A stretch of DNA of 64,000 bases from Oscarella lobularis (lineage: Eukaryota; Porifera; Homoscleromorpha; Homosclerophorida; Oscarellidae), in the NCBI RefSeq assembly GCF_947507565.1, contig NC_089188.1:868001-932000 (forward strand), written 5' to 3'. Shown here one piece after another: positions 1 through 11,263 of the stretch; the first letter of the stretch is position 1, and each line of letters begins with the position of its first letter. Made by a program: the position numbers and the translations under genes. The notes below the pieces were generated by a model. It made no database searches. It was not told the origin of the DNA and was given only the letters and a program-made list of their open reading frames with translations.

Positions 1-248
1 TTTAATCACAAGCCCAAGTATTGTCGTGTCGCTCAAGCTCTTCAGCTTTGTCAATTCATTCGAGCTATGAAGTCGCAGCACCTTCTGGTGTGCGGCGACT
101 TCAGCGATGTTCCAACTAGCGAAGTCTATCAGTTGATGACTCAAAGGGCAGGACTGCACGATTCTCAGTAAGCTCTATCGTATATCCAACCCATTCACTC
201 TAGAGTCACTTAGTCCTAATCGAGATGGTCTATAATTAATTAATTAAT
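1..248 (+). pseudogene. Duplicated exon of neutral sphingomyelinase (SMPD2-like)
   Basis: The first 248 bases are nearly identical to 4563-4812, which is an exon plus the following intron of the SMPD2-like gene. The exon part reads as HKPKYCRVAQ through to GLHDSQ and ends at a gtaagc donor near 169. Similarity stops in the TTAATTAA run near 248, and nothing of the next exon follows before the kinase-like gene. Three differences are visible: Gly to Arg (FIG to FIR), Glu to Ala (REGL to RAGL), and Asn to Ser in the family motif GDFND, here GDFSD. That Asn belongs to the metal-dependent active site of DNase I-fold sphingomyelinases, so this piece would be catalytically dead. More of the copy may lie left of the window. 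Confidence 0.8.
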
Positions 249-306
249 TCGCCACACACACAGTGACAGTGACATCGAATTAGTTCACGAGCGCCTCTCG
301 TCATAG

Positions 307-1542
307 TCACTTCAAAAATGGCGCAATGACTGTATTGAAGAGGTAGGTGTCGTGATCAGGGTGTAGAGGACACGTCACCTTGGCCCGACGCACCCGCGGG
401 TGCCACGCGTCGGACTCGCTCAAGAAGGGAGAATAGCGCCCTTTCTCGCCCGTTTTCCCTGAAAAATCAAAATCGACGAGAAATGGGGTGTGACCAGAGG
501 TGTGCACACGCACGTTTCGAAGATGCAAATCGCCATGAACCATACTATTCGAGTGCAGTGTGTCCAGAATTGACTTGAGCTGATCACAGAGCTTCTTTTT
601 TTCATCTGACGTCGCAGCCGCAGCAAATTCTTTAATAGGCGTATTTGGGACAAACTCCGTGAAGATCATTTTCACGGAATGCCCTTTGATTTTGGAAGGA
701 ACAATTTCAGAATCGATGAAGCGCGGAGCAAAATTCTTCTCGCTGCAAAAGTCCTGAACTTCTTTGCCGTACTTACGATTACGACGTATGAATTTGGCGA
801 CGATGTGCTCATCGTTTTCTTTGACAACTTCAAACGTAGCGTTTCGAATGTGACGAACAAACGTGATTTTGCCAACCGCACTTGTCGTAAGAGGACGAGG
901 CAATGAAACTTTGTCGTCAAACCCGACGGACGACAAACGTGGAATTGCGGCAGCCAGCCAGGCAAGAAATTTAGCAAAAGTTTCCTCTACATCTAAATGG
1001 AATGACGGAAAGACTTTTTCCGTTGCCAACTTTTCGTCATCTGTCCCGAAATAGACAGGGCACACACCAAATACATCAACTTGCATTGATTGATGAATTG
1101 CAATTGCAATCACAGGAGAGGCGTAACCGGGTAACACAGCATATCGCGCTGTACCGAAAGCTTCTACCATTGAGTTACCGCTCCCAGTATGACTTTTGGC
1201 TTTACAGACCACTTTCACACCTTTGAAGTGACATACAGCCACATCTGCCTTTGAAACCGTGTCCCCTTCATGTTTCAGTGGATGTTTGGTGAAGACTTGA
1301 GCACCGATCGGCACCAGAACTCTTGCCAAGGCAGCAGCAAATTCGGCTCTTAGTTCGGATTTGTTCTTATCCCAAGGTTGCGCTAGGCAAAATTTCTCAG
1401 CAGCTTCTCGAGACTTCTCGTCAGCCTCAACAGCGTCACTTAGCGAGATCAAAGAATCGAAGACTTGGTGACAAAGCGTTGACGGAACAATTGTGATGCG
1501 TCGCTGACAAAACGTTGTAGCAATTTCTGTGTTCCTTGCCAT
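307..1542 (-). CDS. Crinkler-type REase-like plus protein-kinase-like fusion protein
   Basis: Single ORF of 411 residues from the first ATG (MARNTE); the frame stays open upstream to about 1590 without another ATG, so a 5' exon is possible. The C-terminal 180 residues look like a kinase: a VAKF-type lysine, a helix C Glu (GKEVQDF), the catalytic loop VHGDLHLRNV, and a metal-binding DFD (LVDFDFSGK) in place of DFG. The 'FDFSGK..E..Y' stretch is the pattern of kinases found at the ends of fungal and oomycete Crinkler effectors. The N-terminal half has KADVAVC and VVCKAKS spaced like the D and ExK of PD-(D/E)XK nucleases, but the expected Glu is not there, so nuclease activity is doubtful. No signal peptide is seen. 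Function in the host is unknown; kinase-like identity is firm, the nuclease part is an inference. Confidence 0.7.
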   Translation of the reverse strand: MARNTEIATTFCQRRITIVPSTLCHQVFDSLISLSDAVEADEKSREAAEKFCLAQPWDKNKSELRAEFAAALARVLVPIGAQVFTKHPLKHEGDTVSKADVAVCHFKGVKVVCKAKSHTGSGNSMVEAFGTARYAVLPGYASPVIAIAIHQSMQVDVFGVCPVYFGTDDEKLATEKVFPSFHLDVEETFAKFLAWLAAAIPRLSSVGFDDKVSLPRPLTTSAVGKITFVRHIRNATFEVVKENDEHIVAKFIRRNRKYGKEVQDFCSEKNFAPRFIDSEIVPSKIKGHSVKMIFTEFVPNTPIKEFAAAATSDEKKKLCDQLKSILDTLHSNSMVHGDLHLRNVRVHTSGHTPFLVDFDFSGKTGEKGRYSPFLSESDAWHPRVRRAKVTCPLHPDHDTYLFNTVIAPFLK

Positions 1543-1612
1543 TTTATTAGGTCTATATATAGACAAGGTCAAACAATTACTAAATTTACATCACAAGGAG
1601 AGCTTACGGCGG

Positions 1613-1676
1613 TTCACTGCTGTCTTCACTGCTGTCTTCACTGCTGTCTTCACTGCTGTCTTCACTGCTGTCTTCA
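1613..1676. repeat. 12-bp tandem repeat, about 5 copies
   Basis: The unit TTCACTGCTGTC is repeated about 5.3 times with no mismatches. On the minus strand it reads KTAV over and over inside a 66-residue open frame (1591-1791) that starts MSRMSLDEK. That frame could be a 5' exon of the kinase-like gene downstream, but I found no splice pair that joins the two in frame. Confidence 0.85.
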
Positions 1677-1799
1677 GCATACAACACGTCACGTGATGAA
1701 CAAATAGAAACACGCCCACTTTACTTTTTCTTAACTCGTCTAAACTCTTCAATAAAGGATCGACTTTCTCGTCCAAACTCATTCTAGACATGAAGACTT

Positions 1800-2544
1800 A
1801 AACCATTTTAGGAAAGGCAGCTATCATAAAACCCACTGCTCTTCGGGGCTTGCCATGGTGCAGAATATAATTCTGACAACAGAAAGACAAATTTGTTTTA
1901 GCAAAAAACACTGTACACTACTGTACACCCGCCGCGACTGGAAGTTCTGCCGAAGTTGACAGTGGGATGATGAAAAGGAAGCGAGCTAGTATAACTGTTT
2001 CGAACTAGAAAGCAGGCACGCAACAACTTCAGCAGAACTTCAAAGCAGTGAAGGAGACACGAAGAGCTTGGCTCTCGTGCTAGACCCTGCGCGCTCACTG
2101 ATGACGTCATCCCGACGCGAATGAACCAAATGATGAAATTCACCGCTCGATGGGATCCCTCTCAACTCCTTAGGCTATAAAGGAGACCCTTTAGTGTGCG
2201 GAGAACGTAGTTTGGTTCCGGGGTTCCCAGTACACGAGCTGCGAGTCTTGCCCAAGCTCTCAGCCTGCTCAAAGTATGTGCGACCGACTATGTACCTCAC
2301 AACGCCAACCCGCTTAGGCTCCTTCGAACGATGACTTCAGAAAGGGGACAGGCCAGATTCGTGTGCAGGAGGATCAACGCATGCGCACTTGGTAATTAGA
2401 CATGAAGACGAGGGACGAGTCGAGCAAAAACCATCGAACAACTGACAAACAAAATACTAGACCAAAAACTGAGGCGGTTCATCAAAGTCAGCTCTTTGAA
2501 GTTAAAACAATTTTTCAGTGCCCAATACCTATTGTTGGCATGTT
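1800..2544. other. Intergenic stretch without recognisable gene
   Basis: No ORF here resembles a known protein. The only notable element is a TATA-like motif, listed separately. Open frames are short and compositionally ordinary. Confidence 0.5.
2176..2181 (+). promoter_or_regulatory. TATA-box-like motif
   Basis: TATAAA sits in the context GGCTATAAAGGAG. No coding exon was recognised within the next 300 bases, so either it drives a non-coding or untranslated exon, or it is a remnant (for example of an LTR), or it is chance. Low confidence. Confidence 0.25.
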
Positions 2545-2967
2545 CTAGAAACCCGATGGCTTTCCGGAAAGCCGTTTGTCACAGACTGCGACAAGGTTGC
2601 CGTTTGATTTGCGAGCAACAGCATGAACTGCTGTTGGCTTCGTTGCCTCCCCTAGAATACCCCAAATAATATCATGACCATGATCAGACGAAAGCACTTC
2701 TTCGATGGTTTTAGAAAAGTCTTTTTCCACATACACTCTATTCGGTACCAGCTGATTATGAAGTCTGGGGTCATTCACAGCGTTGCATATGTTTGTGTCA
2801 AAAATTAGGTGGCGCACAAGAGACAAAGCTACAGCAGAAATTATTCTAGACCCACCAGCGCCTCCTATTGCCAGTCTTGAATTTCCGCTTTTGTCAACCA
2901 AAAGAGTAGGACACATTGAGGACATTGGTCGCTTGCCTTCTTCAATTAAATTCTTTGCGAAATCCAT
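2545..2967 (-). pseudogene. Gamma-glutamyltransferase C-terminal fragment
   Basis: The frame matches the C-terminal third of the small subunit of gamma-glutamyltransferases: GKRPMSSM, then AIGGAGGSRI, then DPRLHNQLVPN, ending GKPSGF, close to the usual GEPAGF end. The catalytic Thr and the whole large subunit are missing, and no exon encoding them was found upstream; a stop codon precedes the ATG. It may begin at an acceptor near 2955 (gcaaag before AATTTA). Most likely a duplicated 3' exon or a decayed gene. The open frame is intact, so expression as a last exon of an unseen gene cannot be excluded. Confidence 0.7.
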
Positions 2968-3106
2968 TCAGGACTCAACTGATTGGTGTCGATTATTCCT
3001 CATCAGGTTTTTCGTGCGGAAAACCTGGTCACGTGACGCCGGATTTATTCAAACGTCTCGACAACGCGACATGCGCGCGTCCCAGACGACAATTCGAACG
3101 TCCTTC

Positions 3107-3132
3107 AATAATAATAATAATAATAATAATAA
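3107..3132. repeat. (AAT)n microsatellite
   Basis: About 8 perfect ATA/AAT triplets between the GGT fragment and the sphingomyelinase gene. Confidence 0.9.
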
Positions 3133-3935
3133 ATCATGTTGTCGGTCGCCGGCCAGCTGGAGTCGAGCTTCATGAATCGTCAGCGCTTCTTTGACGCGAT
3201 GGCAGTACGCTTCGTTCACGCCAAATTGTTGTCGTGAAACACGTTGAAATTGAGCAAATTGAAGCAGCGGTTGTTTGGGGTGCCGTTGGCTTCATAGCCC
3301 TGAAAAGAGTCCCTTCGAGGCACATCGACGCATTCAGGCGTCAGCTGGAACAATGCTCAAATTAATGGCATTAATGATTAAGCCCTACTTACTGTTAGTG
3401 TATGACCAGTTGATCCAGTTCTTATCAATCAATCTTCTACATAACTTCTTCAACACCGTTTCTCAATCTCATGCCAGAACTCTTCTGCTTCAGGACGCAT
3501 CCCGCTATCGTTCCATTACAATTTGCCTCATTGGCGATGCTTTCGACCGAGCTATGACGCCGAAAACGGGGCCCCGCTCTTGCACTCCTCGTTGTTTGCA
3601 TGCGATGAGGTAAGAGCCGACATGAGAGCAAGGTTTGCGCTGTCGACGTCCAAATTGACGTCGTTGTGAAATGATATCGCTTGCTGAACGCTTCTACGTA
3701 AGCGAAGGAGCCAATCTCGCTAACAACACTTCTCATTGCCCCTACAATTCTTGTCTACAATCGCATATACCGATTTTTAATGCGATTTTCAGCCACAGAG
3801 ATAGCTTGCAGCGTCAGAAACGAAGTTTTCGGCCAGGGTTTTCGGCCATCGCGCTTTCTAGCGCACGTTAGTTCCTTTGTTTTGTACAGTTTTCAATTTG
3901 TACTGGTTTTGTACCGATCTTCCTCTTCTTCATCA
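3133..3935. other. Intergenic, upstream of SMPD2-like gene
   Basis: I see no convincing coding exon. Short frames on both strands lack family motifs. It presumably holds the promoter of the sphingomyelinase gene. Confidence 0.4.
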
Positions 3936-5369
3936 ATGGATGCGATAGATTTACGCGTTCTGACGCTTAACTGCTGGTATTTGCGTGGAAAATCTTATGT
4001 CTTTCGCATGCATAAGAACTTTCCCTAGGGGAGTTCGCTTTTTCTCATCGAAAAGGCGAGAGAGAATCGAATGCATTGGAGACACACTCTCTCGAAGCGA
4101 GTACGACATCATAGCCTTGCAAGAGGTTAGAAAAAGCTGGACCAGTGGACATGGATACATCTGTGAATACCACGTGATCTTTTGCAGATTTGGTGCAAAG
4201 ATGATTTCGAGTTGCTTTCAACTAAGCTGGCTCAGTCGTATCCGCATGCTCACTATTTCCAATGGTTTGAATTCAGCGTGCTCGTGGTAGATTCCCTCGT
4301 AGCCTTTTCTCACATGCAGTGCTGTAGTGGGAAGTGGTCTGTGCACTTTCTCCAAATGGCCAATCGTTCAGACACTCTTTAGCCAATTCAGCTCTAAAAG
4401 CTATCCCGGAAGGATACTTGACGCCGGTTGGTTCGGTGGAAAGGGATTCGGGCTCACTGTCGTTTGTCACCCCGAGCATGGCCTCCTATCTGTCATCAAC
4501 ACACACGTAGAATTAATTAGGCAGAACCCACTCTTCCCTCGATAAATTATTGAAACGTATAGTTTAATCACAAGCCCAAGTATTGTCGTGTCGCTCAAGC
4601 TCTTCAGCTTTGTCAATTCATTGGAGCTATGAAGTCGCAGCACCTTCTGGTGTGCGGTGACTTCAACGATGTTCCAACTAGCGAAGTCTATCAGTTGATG
4701 ACTCAAAGGGAAGGACTGCACGATTCTCAGTAAGCTCTATCGTATATCCAACCCATTCACTCTAGAGTCACTTAGTCCTAATCGAGATGGTCTATAATTA
4801 ATTAATTAATTGGCTCTTATGTGCGTTGGTGTGTTAGACATGACGACGCGGACGCGTCGAGAATCGACTACGTCTTTTACAAGAGCGACAGTAGCTGTTC
4901 AAATAAACGGTTGAAGTGCATGGGATCTACGAAGACCATGGGAAAGATTCCTGGACTCGACATGTGCTATTCTGATCACGAAGCGGTTAGAAGCGACTTC
5001 GTTTTAAGCGACAGCGAAACGGAAAGAAGCGAAGGTGGCGAGTCGCACTTACGTCGTAGTTTGATTTGAACGTTTCTCTCCTCAGAGACTGGAAGTGCGG
5101 AAAATCTCGCTGATGTTCAGAAGATTATTTCAGATGCCTTGAAAGCTACGGAGAATACTTACAAAAAACTCAGTCTAATTTCACGCTTACTTTTCATTGC
5201 GTGGATCGTGTTGTGGTTGTCATCCGTGCCGGCCAATCTACTGCAAAACGTTCTCCTTGCTGCGACGCTAATCATATGGATATCCGCAACGTTTTTCACC
5301 AAAGGAGAGGCCAGTGCTCTAGCCGAAATCAAGAGCGAGATTACAGCAGTAGACTACCACGATGACTGA
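3936..5369 (+). CDS. SMPD2: Neutral sphingomyelinase, SMPD2-like
   Basis: Membrane-bound enzyme predicted to cleave sphingomyelin to ceramide and phosphocholine. Exons recognised: 3936-3977 (ends LTLNCW), about 4029-4122, 4187-4265, 4332-4506, 4563-4729, about 4849-5030 and 5084-5369, with introns of about 50-120 bp. Motifs in order: LNCW, ALQE (metal-binding Glu), VGSGLC, GGKGFGL, INTH, GDFND, RIDYVF and SDHEA with the catalytic His. The last exon encodes two hydrophobic segments, LLFIAWIVLWL and LLAATLIIWI, matching the paired C-terminal spans of SMPD2. The stretch between GLHDSQ and RIDYVF is shorter than in vertebrates, so one small exon may be missed or lost. The start is the first ATG before the conserved LNCW. 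An exon copy lies at 1-248. Confidence 0.85.
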
Positions 5370-5597
5370 CCGTTGTATTGATTGGATTGTTTTTTCGTAG
5401 TACTTCGTGCTGATACTAACCACACTGACCACTATTATTTGGCACTTATAGTGTACCAAGGGCCCCATAATTTCCCAATAGGAAACGGTTTGCATTTGAT
5501 AATCGATCACGTACACAATTTGTGACAACACACAAAGACAACACACAGAGAGGCAGAGAGTAATTGTTTGGGCCTCACGTGAGAAGAAGAAAATTTC

Positions 5598-7862
5598 TCA
5601 GCGGCCGGCGGCAAGCTGGGAAACTTCATACATGTAAGAGGCCAACAGCTTCATCTAGGTTCTCATCAATAGTACAGGTCAGAAAAAAAGACGCGAACTT
5701 GGCCTCTTACTCCGTTGAGGTAGTTGCTAACGTTGAGCTTCTCATTTTGCGAATGAGCCCCGTCGTCTGAAGAGCCGATGGGAAGCATCATCACGCTCGC
5801 GCCCGTTGCCTCTTGGAGGGTAAGCGTAATCGGAATGCTACCTCCTTCGCGCGTCAAATCAGCAGCCTTGTGGTGAACTAAAAAAATTAAAGTCATCATC
5901 TCAAATACTTGCACAGCGCTTCTCAAACGTGAACTAGTGGCAAGAGTGCGAAAGCGTGTACGTACGTACCCCTCACGGTGGCTCTTTTTCCCGCTGTGTA
6001 GTTGGCATCGCTTGTGTCTCCAAGCCAAGAAAATGCACTTGCAGTAGTACTCACTCTGTTTAATTAATTAATGCAATTTTCCAATTTATTAAATCTTATC
6101 TTCTTACGTCACTTCGTTTTCGCTTCCCGTTGAATTATGGAAGCTTCTTATGTGCGCTTTCACAAGGTTGGTGACTTTCTGCGGATCCATATCCGGAACG
6201 AGACGGATGGAAAATTTCCCGGTGATCTGGACAAAACAATGACGGTTCTACAATTACTACTACGCTGTACCGGGCAAGTAAACTGACCTCCGCTGGAATG
6301 ACCGTCTTGTCTCCTGCATCTGAAAATGCTCCTTCGATACCTAGATAAAAACAAAAGTCTATTGCAAGAAATCATATCTCTATTCGATAAATGTCTGAGA
6401 GTTTCTTCGAGTGCATGTCAACTGTAAACTACGGCGGGGGTTTGTACCGTGTATGGAAAGACTTGGATAACGCCAGCGATGCTGAAGTATTCCGGCTTTG
6501 GTCCTATGAGTCAATTTAGTCACACCCAACTCGGATTTGTAAGTATCCTAGAAATATCATTAATAAAAATAAAGCAAGATTGCTTAAAGACGAACAATGT
6601 TAAAATCAATGGGGCCGTACGAGGCCTCCTCCTCCGGAGTCATGGGCAGGACATCTCTATTAATGCCCGTTATGGTAATGTCACCGTTGGGTGCGACCAT
6701 TGAATTCAGAATAGCACACAGCTCAGCCATCCCTTCATAACTGAAAAAAATACAACAACGTGTAAAATTCAAGGTCCTGTCTTTGCCCCTATATTAGCAA
6801 GCAATTCACACGACGCCGCCGTGAACTCCTGAATGTAAATCTTTCTTGGCACATTTGACGTTCACGTGAAAATAGACAATTCCCCTGGGGCAAAAAACAA
6901 TTATATCTTCTGACATAATTATCATTCCATAGTACCTGAGTCCGTAGGTGATGCAAGGCGTGTTTTGACCGAGCCAATAATTGTCTGAAATGCAGGTGTA
7001 ATCGATACCCTAACAAACCAATTAGCTTCAAAACGTGCAGGTCACAAATGGATATTTACAGCAAAGAAGCCGTCTGCTTCGCTCAAAATCAAATCTTGCA
7101 ATGGTCCCGAATCTCCCGATTCCTCCATTCCTTCCAAAACAAACTAAAAAAATCGCCATAATTACTATGCAAAGAAAACGAGAAAAACAATGTCATAACC
7201 TTGATATTGACCGGAAGAGGGATATTCTCTTGTTGGTAAGCTTCAATTGCATTGATCCAGGCAAGAACCGGACCCTGAGAAACAATACAATAAACTGCAA
7301 AAAGGGTAAAAGAACCTAGGTACTTTATCATCCGTCGTTCCGCGGCCATACATTTTGCCGTCAATTGTGGTCATGGCGAATGGCTCAGTGTCCCAGCCAT
7401 CACTCTACACGTACACAAATATTAGTAAATTATTTAACAAATAATTAAAGACACCAACTCGTTATTCCTTACCATCTGAGCTGGCTGCACATCCATATGG
7501 CCATACACCAAAACCTTTTTAGAAAAACTATTAGCGAAGCCTAAGAAATACGTAAGACAAAAACCGTTTTCTTGCTTGCGCTTGTTCCCAGGGTAGCAAA
7601 AATGACGGGTGGGTACTCCTGATTGTCTCCAATTTCTCTCATGTCAACCGTTGCACCAATACTCTCAAGAAGCTAAACGAGCAACAACGCAAGATAAGTC
7701 GTAATTTAAAATTCCACGCCAGCACTAACACAACGTGTGTAATCTTCCAACACGGATCGAGTGGCCTCGACGTGTTCGGTTTCTTGCGAGTTCGAGACGC
7801 TAGGGATCGCAACCGCGTCTGAAAGGCGTGTCTTGTACGTGCTCATGTTTGCATCGAGGTGA
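5598..7862 (-). CDS. CNDP2: Cytosolic non-specific dipeptidase (M20 family), CNDP2-like, 5' exon not found
   Basis: Zn/Mn metallopeptidase that splits dipeptides such as Cys-Gly. At least 14 exons: 7862-7735, 7672-7565, 7514-7473, 7404-7324, 7274-7200, 7143-7060, 7009-6936, 6884-6812, 6740-6596, 6547-6448, 6340-6288, 6226-6108, 6054-5970, 5877-5711, 5654-5598. Metal and substrate motifs are all present: [63 protein letters not shown] and the final SADDGAH equivalent [14 protein letters not shown]. It ends [10 protein letters not shown]. The most upstream exon recognised reads [12 protein letters not shown], just inside the usual N-terminus; the initiator exon upstream was not identified. All introns are about 45-70 bp. 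Confidence 0.92.
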
Positions 7863-8878
7863 CTACATGGAGGAACACATTAGTTAGCAATATGGTCTCT
7901 CCCTTCCAGTCTCCAAACGCTTTGTCTTGCGACTAACTGGCGGATATGCACGCTAAAGAATTAAGCGAGAAGAACAATAAATAACCTGCGGGAAAACGAG
8001 GTTAATTGCTGACGTGCCAAAAGAGTTTTTACTGTAGAGGCATTACAGTGACCAACGTTATAATCATCGGATATTTGAACGACACCGCCGCGAACGACAA
8101 AATGCTCAGATCCATGTATCCATACAGTATACTAGCATCTATCGCCCAAAGAAACGCTCCGGACCCTCGTCACCCCGGCTTACTCGAAAACTTGTTGAAG
8201 AGACATCCTCAAAATTTGTTTTCAAAGGGTTGTCGAGCGGAGCGATTTTGCTTGGCGTACACTCTCTTGCGAGCGTAAAGAACAAGTGTCGGATGACACC
8301 TACGATGCGTGAAACGTTCTATCCAATCAGGCGAGCCGTTCGTTCAACCGGACCAGGATCAGGCGAGAATAGAACTTGTGAGGTGATACCTCCTCCTGCG
8401 TCACTTGGAGCTAAAAGCGTTCATTTAGAGACACCGCAGAAGCGTTACATGTACCTCATTTCATTGTTCTTTTAATTGATCTCATGTAGCCTTGTCAATA
8501 ATCGCTTTAAAATGCTGTCTTTTGCTTTATCCCCGACGAATACACGTGAGCCCTGCATTGGGCAACGGAACTAAATCTACGGTTCCATATCAGCCTGTCT
8601 GACGCCACTCGATGTCCTAAGAACATCGCCAACGTAATAAGGAATACGTTTCAGACAAGGCGCTAAACTTTTCAGGAATAAAGTCTTCGAGCAGATTTTC
8701 CAAGGTTTGATAAAGCTTTGTTTGAGCGTATTCCGGTTACGTCTTCAAAATAACTCTGTCAAAGACTGCTCAAAGGAATGAGAAACGCGACGAAACACAA
8801 GAAATTCATAGCTGAAACTAGCTAAAACAAAAATAACCGTGCCGGAAAAAGAGAACACAATCACCAGCAAGTTGATTT
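7863..8878. other. Intergenic between CNDP2-like and ZYG11-like genes
   Basis: Should contain the missing first exon and promoter of the CNDP2-like gene. The longest plus-strand frame (8006-8278) has no recognisable domain. Nothing else stands out. Confidence 0.4.
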
Positions 8879-11263
8879 TCACAATTTTTTGCATTTCTGC
8901 GACGGAACGACTCGGACAATAGAACCATGAAAATCTTCCTTTCTGATGAGGCAAACAGGGCACGGTCCACTGTATTGACTGTGATACGCATCGGCATCAA
9001 AATGACGGCTGCCGTAAAAAGCGAGACGCTGCAAACCAAATGTGGCCACCGAGACGAATTCCGTGCTTCGAGCGATCTTCATCAAAGGCAAAACTGTTGT
9101 GTAACGGTAGGTCGATTCCACGTCAAAGAGATCACCGCTGACAACGTGAGCAGCCACTCCTTCTCTCGTGTCACAGTCTAAAGGCCAACCGGAAGCCGAT
9201 TCGTCGTGGACGAGAAGAAGGCACGCCAGATACGAATATGCCACGAGCATGCTTTTGACGCTAGGTACTTGAGCGACGACTGCGTCAAAAATTGTCTTGC
9301 AAAACAGTGCAGGTGCCAGATAAGGACTTTCAGCTATGACTGCCAAAGCCTCGAGTGAAGCGATGTATAAATTAGATCGGCGCTCGTCGGCGTCAAGTGA
9401 GAACGATTTCAATGGCAGGTGGGCCAATGCTGCAATTCCTACAATGGGCAGATGTCCGTCAAACGCGCTCAGAACGACGGAAGCCGGCAACCCGCCAAAA
9501 AGCACTACGAAAGTATTCAGCAAATATTTGCCGCCTTCTAAAACATCATTATCAATGTCCGACCAAGAAGATACGTTTGACTTGGAGACGTGCCTGATTT
9601 CTGAAACGACATAAACCATATCAGACTTCATCTGTGGACTGATTTTTATCGTCAGCCGTTTCCGCTTTAATTGTGAAATGGCAGCAAGCACCTGAGCCAA
9701 TAAAGCCCATTTGTCAGCTAAGGCTACTTCGTTATGATCCTGCGCGTTCAGGTGCAGATAATATTGAAGAGCCAGATTACAAAGAATTCGCCTGTCCGCA
9801 ACAAAAGTTGAAAATGTAGCCAAAAGTGACATCACACAAGTAGTAAAATGTTCACGGTGTCTACTTTTACGTCGAAGAGTAAATAGGAGAAGATTTTCTA
9901 GCATTTGCTCCAAAGCATTCCTCAGAAAAGGAGAATTTGTGCAGACTGAGGCGGGAACGTGCGAGAACAGCCTCTCTGGCAGCACCGATTTATCGTAGAA
10001 TTTTTCGTCGGTTAGACAGCGCCGCACAGCGGCGGACAGCATCAGCGTCAGCGGAACAAGACCATTATCGACGAATCTGTCATAATCCTTAGTCACCGCA
10101 TCCTGAATTTCAGACAGAGAATAATAGAAATAGTCGCTATTTTTGAGAGCATGACTCTGGTGAAACTGGTACTCAAAGCACAAAACGCCAGGTAAGAAAG
10201 CGTAATTAGCCAGTTTCAAATTAGGACGGGAAGTCAACGTCTCGGGAAGCTCAACACACCAATCTTCGGATATGTTACCAAGGAATCGCAGCTGATCAAG
10301 ACGATCTGCTTTCACAAGCAGATCTGCCGATAGGTCCCACTCGATGTTGTACGACACGTCAAGATGAGTCAGAGGTAAAGGGCAACGTAGAATATTACAA
10401 AGCGTTATATAGAAACGTCCATCGCAATATGAGTCAGAATTCATCAAAATTTCATCCGGACTCACTATAGCATACGAAACGTCCAGACTCAAAAGACGCT
10501 GAAATTTTCCAAAAAAGCCCTCAACTGAAGATTGACGGCCTTTGCCAGCCTTCCAATCCCCGGCGCTCATTATCACCAGCGAATGCATAAACAACTCCAT
10601 TAGGCCATCCGATGCAAAAACATCTGAAGTAGAAAATACTTCATACCAAGTTAGACTCGTTCCGGATAGATTGAGATGCTCCAAATGGCATAATGACATC
10701 ATCGCAGCGCGAAAATGATTTATATCGAGATCTGTAAAGCTCAGATCAAGATACTTCAAATTAGAAAAATACTCCAACGCGTTCCAACCAATGTCGCCCT
10801 TCACGTGATTTGCCGCGAAGTACGTAAGGGAGCCCCTCGATGGGGTCCCGACGACATTTTCCAAGAAGGGAACGGCGGGAACGTTCCCAAAACACGGACT
10901 GAACGATATGTCGAGTGCTCCTGCTCGCTTAGACACTTAGCGATGGCCTCTTCGTCGACAGTCATGAGAGAGTAGAGGGGTAGCCTCGTCAAATTAACGG
11001 CGTCTATTGAAGAGCAAAATGTCGAGTACACGTGACGTTAGCCTTCCGCGTTGAGCAAGTCCTTCTAGAAGCATGTTCGCGACGACGTGAGGCACGACGA
11101 AGCTGTTTCCCAAGTTGGCGAGAAGGATTTCGGCTATCGACGGCGGCGGACCGGCTCGTAGACTCGATATGTCAAACATCTCGGCTGTCGACGGTGAAAA
11201 TCTGCACAGGCACGAGAGCGACAAGTCGGAAAGTGAGAGGAGGCGAGCATGGCGAGCATCCAT
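8879..11263 (-). CDS. ZYG11/ZER1-like leucine-rich repeat protein (possible Cullin-2 substrate receptor)
   Basis: About 800 residues if the frames are joined, the usual size of ZYG11B/ZER1. N-terminal piece from ATG 11263 (MDARHARLLSLSDLSLSCL), then LRRs (LTRLPLYSL, LDISFSPCFG, LKYLDLSFTDL, LEHLNLSGTSL, LSLDVSYAI, LTHLDVSYNI), then a long helical C-terminal half ending in an armadillo-like stretch (LLPLMKIARS...). Family members bind Cullin-2/Elongin and recognise N-terminal glycine degrons. The coding sequence is in three frames: one change near 11030-11000, which a very short intron (gtgtac...tcaatag) could explain, and another near 10925 with no plausible intron, which looks like a one-base indel. 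The protein ends in an unusual tail, CPVC...KCKKL. Family assignment is moderate; LRR content is clear. Confidence 0.6.

Noticed and set aside
1898-2143. 81-residue minus-strand ORF
   Set aside because: No similarity, ordinary composition, no splice partners.
2150-2520. Possible solo LTR suggested by the TATA box and a 3' TGTTGGCATG
   Set aside because: I could not find matching terminal inverted bases, a target-site duplication, or a second copy in the window.
8006-8278. 90-residue plus-strand ORF upstream of the CNDP2-like gene
   Set aside because: No domain and overlaps the expected promoter/5' exon of the gene on the other strand.
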